Source: Thermoplasmata archaeon (GTDB taxonomy: Bacteria; Actinomycetota; Acidimicrobiia; Acidimicrobiales; Acidimicrobiaceae). Taken from it: a stretch of 5,935 nt of DNA. The translations under genes were made by a program, and so were the position numbers. Positions within the stretch are counted from its first letter, which is position 1, and every line of letters starts with the position of its first letter. The notes under the pieces are model-generated. The model searched no databases. It was not told the DNA's origin and saw only the letters and a list, made by a program, of their open reading frames with translations. The stretch spans positions 1 to 5,935 of the forward strand of contig JAKBHQ010000404.1 of NCBI GenBank assembly GCA_021836665.1. Direction: 5' to 3'. Positions 1 through 5,723 of this stretch are shown here, piece by piece.

Positions 1-1339
1 AGGTGTTTGGCCTGTCGGCAGCCTCCGCCACCGCTTCGGCTAGTTCGACGGCACCCTTTCCTCCGTCACTGAAGTGGGTACAAACCGCCGTGCTCGCTCC
101 CATCGATTCGGCGATCTCGCGAATGGCCTTATGCTCCGAAGGGTAATCCGAAGGGAAGGAGTTGATGGCGACGACGGCCGGGACCCCATGCTTGCGCACG
201 TTCTCCAACTGCTTACGAAGGTTCTCCCCGCCGATTCTCACTTCGTCTGGGTTCTCAGCGAGAAGTGCCTCGGGAAGCTCCCTGCCCGGCACGATCTTGT
301 GATTATTCGAATGGGCCTTTAGCGCACGTACCGTGGTAACCACTACCGCTGCGTCTGGAGATAGGCCCGAAGTACGGCACTTTATGTTGAAGAACCTCTC
401 GGCACCCATATCAGCTCCGAAACCAGATTCGGTCACCAAGTAATCGCCGCCGTAGATACCAATCATGTCCGCCAACACCGACGAGTTGCCGGTCGCTATG
501 TTGCCAAATGGTCCAGCGTGTACCAGGGCAGGGGTCCCCTCGAGGGTCTGAAGGAGGTTCGGCTTGATCGCTTCCTTCATTAACACGGTCATCGCTCCGG
601 CTGCGTGGATATCCTCGGCGGTAATCGCCTCACCCTTGGAGGTATATCCGACGACAATTCGTCCCAGACGTTGGCGCAGGTCCTTCAGAGAAGTAGTCAA
701 GCCCAAAATTGCCATCACTTCCGAGGCTGCGGTAATGTCGAAGCCGGTCTGACGGGGCACACCGTCTTGCTGTGTACCTAGTCCAACGACGAGGTTTCTA
801 AGCACCCGATCGTTTACGTCCAAAACCCTCCGCCAGCTCACGTTGTGTAGGTCTATCCCTAGCTCATTGCCGAAGTAGACGTGATTGTCGAGCATTGCGG
901 AACACAAGTTATGGGCCGCCGTTACAGCGTGGCCATCACCGGTGAGGTGAAGATTTAGCGACTCGAAAGGAATCACTTGGGAGTATCCACCACCAGCTGC
1001 GCCACCTTTGATACCAAAGGTTGGTCCCATCGACGCCTGGCGAATCGAAATCGTAGCCTTCTTGCCGATATGGCTGAACGCCTGGCCAAGGCCAACGGTG
1101 GTAGTGGTCTTTCCTTCGCCGAGCGGAGTAGGCGTAATAGCAGTAACGACTATGTACTTGGCCTTCGGACGATCTTTGACCAGGTCCAGCGCTTCTAGGC
1201 GAATCTTGGCTAAATACGGGCCATATTGCTCGAGCATCGAGGGTGGTATTCCCATCCCCTGTGCGATCTCTACGATCGGCTTGATGTCGGCAGACCTGGC
1301 TATCTCTAAGGCCGTAAGACTCCGCTCAGATTTACTCAT
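1..1339 (-). CDS. fhs: Formate--tetrahydrofolate ligase (10-formyl-THF synthetase), N-terminal 446 residues, cut by the window edge
   Basis: The enzyme joins formate to tetrahydrofolate at the cost of ATP to give 10-formyl-THF, and can run backwards to make ATP. It is cytosolic. One uninterrupted frame reads from an ATG near 1339 to the left edge. The P-loop TPLGEGKTTTT lies at residues 71-81, followed by the family block GPTFGIKGGAAGGGYSQV (residues 105-122), the stretch LHLTGDGHAVTAAHNL, then HAGPFGNIATGNSS and the VVAINSFPSD segment. The family is usually about 555 residues, so about 110 C-terminal residues lie outside. The start follows a G-rich ribosome site and matches the usual N-terminus (SDIEIA-like helix, here ALEIARSADIKPI). 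The block before GPTFG reads RQASM where many bacterial enzymes, from memory, have REPSL. It is divergent from the cyclo-ligase gene, which serves the same folate pool. Identification is secure. Confidence 0.97.
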   Translation of the reverse strand, partial: MSKSERSLTALEIARSADIKPIVEIAQGMGIPPSMLEQYGPYLAKIRLEALDLVKDRPKAKYIVVTAITPTPLGEGKTTTTVGLGQAFSHIGKKATISIRQASMGPTFGIKGGAAGGGYSQVIPFESLNLHLTGDGHAVTAAHNLCSAMLDNHVYFGNELGIDLHNVSWRRVLDVNDRVLRNLVVGLGTQQDGVPRQTGFDITAASEVMAILGLTTSLKDLRQRLGRIVVGYTSKGEAITAEDIHAAGAMTVLMKEAIKPNLLQTLEGTPALVHAGPFGNIATGNSSVLADMIGIYGGDYLVTESGFGADMGAERFFNIKCRTSGLSPDAAVVVTTVRALKAHSNNHKIVPGRELPEALLAENPDEVRIGGENLRKQLENVRKHGVPAVVAINSFPSDYPSEHKAIREIAESMGASTAVCTHFSDGGKGAVELAEAVAEAADRPNT

Positions 1340-1342
1340 ATT

Positions 1343-1350
1343 CCCCCCTT
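1343..1350 (-). promoter_or_regulatory. G-rich ribosome binding site of fhs
   Basis: On the minus strand the sequence AAGGGGGG stands three bases before the ATG. It can pair partly with the 16S rRNA tail and is the only Shine-Dalgarno-like run near this start. The homopolymer of six G is less usual than AGGAGG and the spacing is short. Confidence 0.5.
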
Positions 1351-1353
1351 TGT

Positions 1354-1383
1354 TGTCTTGGACCAACTCTGCGGTCCGAGACA
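1354..1383. promoter_or_regulatory. 30-base dyad just upstream of fhs, candidate operator or leader hairpin
   Basis: The arms TGTCTTGGACC (1354-1364) and GGTCCGAGACA (1373-1383) are complementary at 10 of 11 positions and enclose the 8 bases AACTCTGC. The element ends 14 bases before the fhs start codon, so it lies in the fhs leader or over its promoter. As RNA on the plus strand the single mismatch becomes a G-U pair; on the minus (fhs) strand it is a C-A mismatch. This is slightly more in keeping with a protein-binding dyad than with an fhs leader hairpin. No T-run follows, so it is not an obvious terminator. The dyad is seen directly; its role is inferred. Confidence 0.45.
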
Positions 1384-1404
1384 GACAAACATTCATTCCA
1401 AATC

Positions 1405-1435
1405 GGTCAGATCGACCCGTGGTCCAAACCTGACC
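1405..1435. promoter_or_regulatory. Nested dyad in the fhs / cyclo-ligase divergent spacer
   Basis: GGTCAG (1405-1410) is complementary to CTGACC (1430-1435). Inside it GACC (1414-1417) pairs with GGTC (1421-1424) across a 3-base loop. The spacer of 180 bases must hold both promoters, and this element lies 85 bases before the cyclo-ligase start and 66 before the fhs start. It shares the GGTCC core with the neighbouring dyad, and its GGTCCAA (1421-1427) could pair with TTGGACC of that dyad instead. Function is unknown. Confidence 0.3.
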
Positions 1436-1519
1436 CTAGATCTGATCTTGTTCTAGTATATCAGTTATGGTAACGCTGAAGTACAAAACTATGCTTACTA
1501 ATGAAGTTACGATTATCTA

Positions 1520-2122
1520 ATGGCGACAAATCCAAAAAAACTGGTAGAACTCAAGAACGAACTCCGGAAGGAATTCTCCCAAAGACGCAGTTCGATATCT
1601 AAAATCGATCGTGAAATCAGATCCAACCAGATAACAGAGCGACTCATAAACCTAAATGAGGTCGCCGACGCTTCCAACATACTCGTCTACTGGTCCTTTG
1701 GCCATGAAGCCTCAACAAGAACCTTGATTAAGGAGTTGCAACTAAGAAAGAAACAGATCCTCCTCCCCTACCTGGAAGCCAACCTAATGCATGCGGCAAG
1801 GATTAGCTCGACCGATTCACTCGAATTGACCACATATGGACCCCTCGAACCCCCAGACAAGACCCCAGTTGATCCATCCACAGTAGATTTAGTCATCGTG
1901 CCGGGCCTCGCCTTCGATCGCAATGGCTTCCGGCTCGGTTACGGCCGCGGATTCTACGACCGCTACCTGAGCGCCCTTGGAGATGCCAGCACCACGATCG
2001 GATTCTGCTTCTCCTCCCAGATTGCCGAACAAGTTCCGGCAGAACCTCACGACGTCGCTCTAGACATCTTGGTAACGGACCGGGAAGTGATCAGGATCGC
2101 CTCCCGGTCCGGCCGGGGCTAG
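1520..2122 (+). CDS. ygfA: 5-formyltetrahydrofolate cyclo-ligase (5,10-methenyl-THF synthetase), complete
   Basis: This cytosolic enzyme uses ATP to convert 5-formyl-THF, a storage and dead-end folate, into 5,10-methenyl-THF. At 200 residues it has the family's usual length. Visible features are the basic N-terminal helix (LRKEFSQRR, residues 15-23), YWSFGHEAST (57-66) with the conserved Glu63, LLPYLE (81-86), YGPLEP (106-111), and the nucleotide-binding signature VPGLAFDRNGFRLGYGRGFYDR (127-148), with Arg138, the three glycines 140/142/144 and Tyr146-Asp147-Arg148. It ends with EPHDVALDILVTD. The ATG at 1520 is the first possible start: an in-frame TGA stands at 1502 with no start codon between, and the next Met is at residue 90. 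No clear Shine-Dalgarno precedes it, so translation may be leaderless or weak. The first third is richer in A than the rest. The symbol is the E. coli name. It is divergent from fhs and convergent, 8 bases apart, with the methyltransferase gene. Confidence 0.95.
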   Translation: MATNPKKLVELKNELRKEFSQRRSSISKIDREIRSNQITERLINLNEVADASNILVYWSFGHEASTRTLIKELQLRKKQILLPYLEANLMHAARISSTDSLELTTYGPLEPPDKTPVDPSTVDLVIVPGLAFDRNGFRLGYGRGFYDRYLSALGDASTTIGFCFSSQIAEQVPAEPHDVALDILVTDREVIRIASRSGRG

Positions 2123-2130
2123 TTGGGCCT

Positions 2131-3570
2131 CTAGTCCCCAAGTTCCTTGCGGCGCCTTGCGACATAATCTTCGAGTTCTGCTCTTATGGCGCTGTCCATC
2201 GGGGGTTCGACGTAGGCTTCGAGGGTCTTCTCGGCGATCTCTCCGGCCCTAGCAGCGGCGTCCTTCTTCCCCTCACGCGACCAACGGTCAAAGTTCTGCG
2301 AAGAGGACAAAAGCGGGCGATAGAAACACGTTCTAAAGTGCTCCATAGTATGTTCTGCACCCAAGAAGTGACCTCCATGGCCGACTTCTACGTGGGCACC
2401 AAAAGCGAACGACTCCTCGTCGAACACTACGGGAGTGAATTCGTGTTGCAGCATCCTCAGGATCTCGATATCGATTACGAACTTCTCGGCCGAAGCGACA
2501 AGACCGCCCTCCAACCAACCAGCGGTGTGCATCACCCAGTTGGCACCGGCAAGGAAAGTCGGCATCATGGTCATGAGCGCCTCGTATCCCGCCTGGGCGT
2601 CGGGGACCTGACTCGACGTGAGACCCCCACCTGAACGCCACGGCAGTCCGAGGTGGCGCGCTATCTGGCCGGTGCACAAAAGTCCAACAGCTGACTCCGG
2701 AGTACCAAAACAGGGTGATCCGGACTGCATGTCTATGTTGGACAAGAACGACCCAAAGACAACAGGAACCCCCGGCCTAATCAATTGAGAAAGGGTAATT
2801 CCTGACAGCGCCTCCGCCATTTGCTGAGCGAGGGTAGCAGGGATGCTCACCGGTGACATAGCTCCCATGAGAAGAAATGGAGTTAGCACCACGGGTTGGT
2901 TTGCCCTCGAATATTCGAACTGAGCCTCGAGCATCCTCGTATCCCAGCGCAAGGGGGAGTTACAGTTGATCAGGGAAAGAGTCGCCGGGGTCTTCTCCAA
3001 GGTCTCACGACCGCCGAAGGCTATCTCGGTCATCGCCATGGTGTCCTTGGCATTTATCCCTGAAACGACATTGCCCATATAGATCTTGTCAGTAAGGGTC
3101 AACTGAGCGAAAAGCATATCGAGGTGACGAGAATCGAACGGGGCGTCGTTGGGCTCACAGATGACGCCTCCGGCCGAGTCCAGCTCGGGGAAGGCCTGCG
3201 ATAGCTTGGTCAGCGTACGGAAGTTCTCCAGCGTAGCATCGCCCCGCTGGTCACCTTTTCTAAAAAAGGGAGGGCCGTATACTGCTCCAAATACCATGTT
3301 GTCGTCGCCGATGTGGACCGAATTTTTAGGGTTCCTAGCCTGCAACTCGAAATTGTGTGGGGCCTTAGCCACCTGCTCTAATATGAACTCCGGGTCGAAC
3401 TTGACGAGATTACCCTCGACCTTTTGGCCGGCCGCCTTAAAGAGCGCCAACGCTTCATCGTGAACGAACTCGACCCCGATTTCACTGACGATCCGCTTCC
3501 ATCCTCTGTCAAGCGCCATCAGCGCATCCTCAGAGAGAATTTCGTACTTCGGCATCTTATTTACGAACAT
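2131..3570 (-). CDS. MttB-family (COG5598) corrinoid methyltransferase homologue without pyrrolysine, complete
   Basis: Members of this family transfer a methyl group from a methylated amine to the cobalt of a corrinoid protein. True trimethylamine enzymes need an in-frame amber codon read as pyrrolysine; this 479-residue frame has none, which places it with the non-pyrrolysine branch that includes glycine betaine methyltransferase. Its substrate cannot be read from the sequence. Family blocks (numbered from the chosen start) are the N-terminal YEILSEDAL, the region with INCNSPLRWD (about 201-210), LPWRSGGGLTSSQVPDAQAG (309-328), HTAGWLEGG (348-356), and GHGGHFLGAEHT (397-408), followed by a helical C-terminus ending ARRRKELGD. 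No signal peptide or membrane segment is seen, so it is probably cytosolic. The frame stays open for 36 further codons upstream, but the ATG near 3570 has a strong GGGAGG site five bases before it and yields the usual N-terminus, while the upstream stretch contains a palindrome. Neighbours act on folate, the probable methyl acceptor. No corrinoid protein gene is next to it. Confidence 0.88.
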   Translation of the reverse strand: MFVNKMPKYEILSEDALMALDRGWKRIVSEIGVEFVHDEALALFKAAGQKVEGNLVKFDPEFILEQVAKAPHNFELQARNPKNSVHIGDDNMVFGAVYGPPFFRKGDQRGDATLENFRTLTKLSQAFPELDSAGGVICEPNDAPFDSRHLDMLFAQLTLTDKIYMGNVVSGINAKDTMAMTEIAFGGRETLEKTPATLSLINCNSPLRWDTRMLEAQFEYSRANQPVVLTPFLLMGAMSPVSIPATLAQQMAEALSGITLSQLIRPGVPVVFGSFLSNIDMQSGSPCFGTPESAVGLLCTGQIARHLGLPWRSGGGLTSSQVPDAQAGYEALMTMMPTFLAGANWVMHTAGWLEGGLVASAEKFVIDIEILRMLQHEFTPVVFDEESFAFGAHVEVGHGGHFLGAEHTMEHFRTCFYRPLLSSSQNFDRWSREGKKDAAARAGEIAEKTLEAYVEPPMDSAIRAELEDYVARRRKELGD

Positions 3571-3574
3571 TACG

Positions 3575-3581
3575 ACCTCCC
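3575..3581 (-). promoter_or_regulatory. Strong ribosome binding site fixing the methyltransferase start
   Basis: On the minus strand GGGAGGT lies with its GGAGG core five bases before the ATG at 3570. The longer possible start at 3678 has no comparable site. This decides for the 479-residue protein rather than 515. Confidence 0.75.
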
Positions 3582-3635
3582 GCCGTCCGTAGCTGACGGC
3601 AATTCGCCTTACATAAAGCTTCCGACCCCCCAACA

Positions 3636-3661
3636 GTGTCGTAGTCTGGATACTACAACAC
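3636..3661. promoter_or_regulatory. 26-base palindrome upstream of the methyltransferase gene, candidate operator
   Basis: GTGTCGTAGT (3636-3645) and ACTACAACAC (3652-3661) are complementary at 9 of 10 positions around the 6-base centre CTGGAT. It lies 65-91 bases before the methyltransferase start, just downstream of a CATAAT-like box on the minus strand (3684-3689). That position suits a repressor operator. In minus-strand RNA the one mismatch becomes a G-U pair, so it could also fold as a ten-pair leader hairpin; no T-run follows it. A GntR regulator is encoded at the right end of the window, but no link is shown. Confidence 0.5.
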
Positions 3662-3782
3662 AATCTTGGAACTGTCATCCCGTATTATGAAATACTCTTG
3701 CCGCATTCCAGCTAGACAAGCATTTTTTTAGCATCTAATTTGATGATTTCGCCCATAGATTGCTAACTCGCAAGGTGAAATA

Positions 3783-3885
3783 CCCTTTGGGAGCCCCGGT
3801 GGGGTGACCACAGGTTGGAAAATCTCCGGTGTACTAGTCGGGCAATGGCCCCGATTAGACGTACCTCCAGGGGTAACCGCGGGTG
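3783..3885 (+). ncRNA. Candidate structured leader RNA upstream of the alcohol dehydrogenase gene
   Basis: This G- and C-rich stretch sits in an otherwise AT-rich 563-base spacer. It contains CCCC/GGGG around a 3-base loop (3794-3804) and a long hairpin at 3831-3864. The hairpin has GGGC (3840-3843) paired with GCCC (3848-3851) over the loop AATG, then TC/GA past one bulged C, four more pairs including one G-U, a 3-base bulge, and GTA/TAC. That gives 13 pairs in all. Smaller pairings (ACC/GGT, CCC/GGG) surround it. I compared it from memory with cobalamin, SAM, THF, glycine, TPP, ykkC and T-box elements and none fits. The strand is assigned to match the downstream gene. The hairpins are visible; that they form a functional RNA is inference. 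Confidence 0.3.
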
Positions 3886-3894
3886 CGTTTAATT

Positions 3895-3915
3895 CAGATA
3901 ACTAATACAGATAAC
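3895..3915 (+). repeat. Two direct copies of CAGATAAC, 13 bases apart
   Basis: CAGATAAC occurs at 3895-3902 and again at 3908-3915, separated by TAATA. Direct repeats at a 13-base period could be protein-binding half-sites in the dehydrogenase leader or promoter region. Chance is also possible for an 8-base match in a short AT-rich stretch. Confidence 0.35.
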
Positions 3916-3965
3916 AACCAGCTGCGATACATGCCGCAAGGTCGCGAGGTCCTTTAGTGCTGCGA

Positions 3966-3990
3966 GAGTCTTCCGAGACTCATCAATTTT
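3966..3990 (+). terminator. Short hairpin with weak T-run in the dehydrogenase leader
   Basis: GAGTCT (3966-3971) and AGACTC (3976-3981) form a perfect six-pair stem over a TCCG loop. ATCAATTTT follows. The stem is short and the T-run starts five bases later, so it is at best a weak terminator or attenuator. It lies 150 bases before the dehydrogenase start. Confidence 0.22.
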
Positions 3991-4120
3991 CCAGCAGGTG
4001 ATCCCTAGGCTAACGATGGGCCAGCACTGCGAGCCTTTGGCCGCGACCCTTATTCACAGACCCATATCCGGACAGAAAAAGGAGCAAGAGCAAACGAACA
4101 TCAGTCGAAAACCTACTTGC

Positions 4121-4127
4121 AGGAGAG
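4121..4127 (+). promoter_or_regulatory. Ribosome binding site of the alcohol dehydrogenase gene
   Basis: AGGAGAG stands six bases before the ATG at 4134. This is a near-consensus sequence and spacing, and it supports that start, which also gives the normal family N-terminus MKALVY. Confidence 0.8.
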
Positions 4128-4133
4128 ACAGTT

Positions 4134-5186
4134 ATGAAGGCACTCGTATATAGCGGACCCGGCAAAAAGAGTTGGGAAGAGGTTCCCAATCCGGTCATTC
4201 AGCAGCCGACCGACGTGATCGTAAAGATGGTCGCTACCACAATTTGTGGTACAGACTTACACATCCTGAAGGGCGATGTTCCCGAGGTCAAGGCAGGACG
4301 TATCCTGGGACACGAGGGGATCGGTGAAATCACCGAGGTCGGCACCGGAGTGACGCAATTTGCCGTCGGAGACCGCATCATCCTGTCGTGTGTAAGCTCC
4401 TGCGGACAATGTTCTAACTGCCGCCAGGGTCTATACAGTCACTGCCTCGACCCAGAAGGTCTCGCTGGTATCGGATGGATCTTCGGGTACATGATTGATG
4501 GGACACAGGCCGAATATGTTCGCGTTCCCTTTGCTGAGAATTCGGCTTACAAACTGCCGAAGGGAATGTCGGACTCCGAAGGCATCCTCCTGTCGGACAT
4601 TTTACCAACCGGATTCGAGATCGGCGTTAAGTACGGCCAAGTGAATCCGGGCGACGTCGTTGCGGTGATTGGATCTGGACCGGTCGGACTTTCTGCCGTG
4701 ATGACGGCCCGTCTTTACGGCCCCTCGAAGATCATTGCCATTGATCTTGACGAGGCACGACTGAAGCGGGCTTTGGACTTCGGAGCTACTGAAACGGTGA
4801 ACTCAGCCGCGGCGGACTGGAAAAAGCAGGTCTTAGCTCTCACCGATGGTGCGGGAGTCGATGTCGCCATTGAAGCCGTTGGAATTCCGCAGACCTTCAC
4901 CATGGCGACGGAAATTGTTCGCCCGGGAGGCAATGTCGCAAATATTGGTGTGCACGGAAAGCCGGTAGAGTTGGCGCTCCACGAGTTGTGGATTAAAAAC
5001 ATCGACATATCAATGGGTCTCGTGAACACTAATACACTTGGCATGCTGTTGAAACTCGTCGCCGAGCACAAGCTGCCCGTCGAAAAGTTCGTAACCCATG
5101 AGTTCTCCTTTGATCAGATGCTTGAAGCCTACGATGTGTTCGCCAACGCAGCCAAACACGATGCCTTGAAGGTTCTCATTCACTAG
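4134..5186 (+). CDS. Zinc-dependent medium-chain alcohol dehydrogenase, complete
   Basis: A cytosolic oxidoreductase that interconverts an alcohol and its aldehyde or ketone with a nicotinamide cofactor. The 350 residues match the family length. Catalytic zinc ligands are visible as Cys38 (in TTICGTDLH), His60-Glu61 (GHEGIGE) and probably Asp155 (LLSDILPTG). Cys90, Cys93, Cys96 and Cys104 form the structural zinc lobe. The Rossmann motif is GSGPVG (180-185), and the acidic Asp204 at the end of the second strand points to NAD rather than NADP. The C-terminal domain ends AYDVFANAAKHDALKV, typical of the group. It resembles, from memory, the isopropanol/threonine dehydrogenase-like branch. The substrate cannot be told; alcohols or aldehydes arising from amine or one-carbon breakdown would fit the neighbours but this is inference. 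It is transcribed alone, divergent from the methyltransferase gene behind a long leader, with its own strong ribosome site. Confidence 0.93.
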   Translation: MKALVYSGPGKKSWEEVPNPVIQQPTDVIVKMVATTICGTDLHILKGDVPEVKAGRILGHEGIGEITEVGTGVTQFAVGDRIILSCVSSCGQCSNCRQGLYSHCLDPEGLAGIGWIFGYMIDGTQAEYVRVPFAENSAYKLPKGMSDSEGILLSDILPTGFEIGVKYGQVNPGDVVAVIGSGPVGLSAVMTARLYGPSKIIAIDLDEARLKRALDFGATETVNSAAADWKKQVLALTDGAGVDVAIEAVGIPQTFTMATEIVRPGGNVANIGVHGKPVELALHELWIKNIDISMGLVNTNTLGMLLKLVAEHKLPVEKFVTHEFSFDQMLEAYDVFANAAKHDALKVLIH

Positions 5187-5723
5187 AGGGAATCGAACAG
5201 ACTGGAAGCAAAAGGGCCACCTGGCTAGCTAGTTTACTATTTGACCTGGTAGATCTTCTAGGACTTGGCCTCCTTCGGTTGTTGGCTTTATTTTGTTTTG
5301 ATTTAGCTACAGCAAAAGCCCAATGCCGACGGAGGCTATACATCGCTGGCTCGCTCCAATCCAAGAGGTCGCAAATGCGACCTGGATTGCGACCTGGATT
5401 GCGATTGTCGCACCGCTGGCTATTGACAAGAATGTCCACTCATATGACCACTCTCGACAGGAGTGTTTAGGCCTGGAATGCAATGTAGCGAATTTGAAGG
5501 CTAGATCCACAAGCGAAAAGCCGACCCGTGTGCCTTTGAAGGCCGACGAAAAGAGTTAGCTACTCACTTACGAACTAGAACCAACAAGGAAAAAGGTCCG
5601 ACAAGGAGAGAGCCAATCGACTCTCGCAGCTGTGCTACTCCCCCACGAGAAGATTTCCGCCTAGAGAATCCAATGTCCTTGGGTCCCGCTTTCCATTCAA
5701 CGGGGTCCGAAGGGGATAAAACT
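5187..5723. other. Gene-poor spacer between the convergent dehydrogenase and regulator genes
   Basis: No convincing gene lies here. The open frames of 60-87 codons on both strands lack ribosome sites and recognisable protein features, and several overlap each other on opposite strands. The stretch must hold the 3' ends of both flanking transcripts, but I see no clear stem followed by a T-run. It contains the hairpin and 12-base repeat described separately and a short GAGAG/CTCTC inverted pair near 5611. Confidence 0.6.
5357..5411. repeat. Hairpin fused to a 12-base tandem repeat
   Basis: GGTCGCA (5367-5373) and TGCGACC (5376-5382) form a perfect seven-base dyad. Outside it CAATCC (5357-5362) pairs with GGATTG (5384-5389), extending the stem past a small internal loop. 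The right arm is itself the first unit of a tandem repeat: TGCGACCTGGAT occurs exactly at 5376-5387 and 5388-5399, and a degraded third unit beginning TGCGA starts at 5400. The left arm can therefore pair with either copy. It lies about 170 bases past the dehydrogenase stop. Possible roles are a transcript-end stabiliser or an intergenic repeat family member; neither is shown. Confidence 0.6.

Noticed and set aside
1430..1459. Possible promoter CTGACC - 18 bases - TAGTAT for the cyclo-ligase gene
   Set aside because: Each box matches consensus at only four of six positions, and the host's promoter consensus is unknown.
2123..2130. Shared terminator between the convergent cyclo-ligase and methyltransferase genes
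   Set aside because: Only 8 bases separate the stop codons and no stem with a T-run is seen, so any terminator would have to lie inside the opposing gene.
3571..3678. 36-residue N-terminal extension of the methyltransferase frame
   Set aside because: The extension lacks a ribosome site, is not typical of the family and covers the palindrome; the GGGAGG-preceded ATG at 3570 is better.
3869..3885. T-box-like AACCGCGGGT segment
   Set aside because: It shares ACCGCG with the T-box signature but lacks the preceding AGGGTGGN bulge and a recognisable specifier stem, and the downstream gene is not an amino-acid gene.
4016..4150. Short frame from the ATG at 4016 running into the dehydrogenase gene
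   Set aside because: No ribosome site, no protein features, and it overlaps the real start in another frame.
5185..5205. tRNA T-loop-like sequence on the minus strand (GTTCGATTCC)
   Set aside because: The flanking bases do not pair as a T stem, no anticodon or acceptor arm can be drawn, and it overlaps the end of the dehydrogenase gene.
5323..5559. Open frame of 78 codons on the plus strand after the dehydrogenase
   Set aside because: There is no ribosome site before its ATG, no recognisable motif, it runs through the tandem repeat, and it overlaps minus-strand frames of similar quality.
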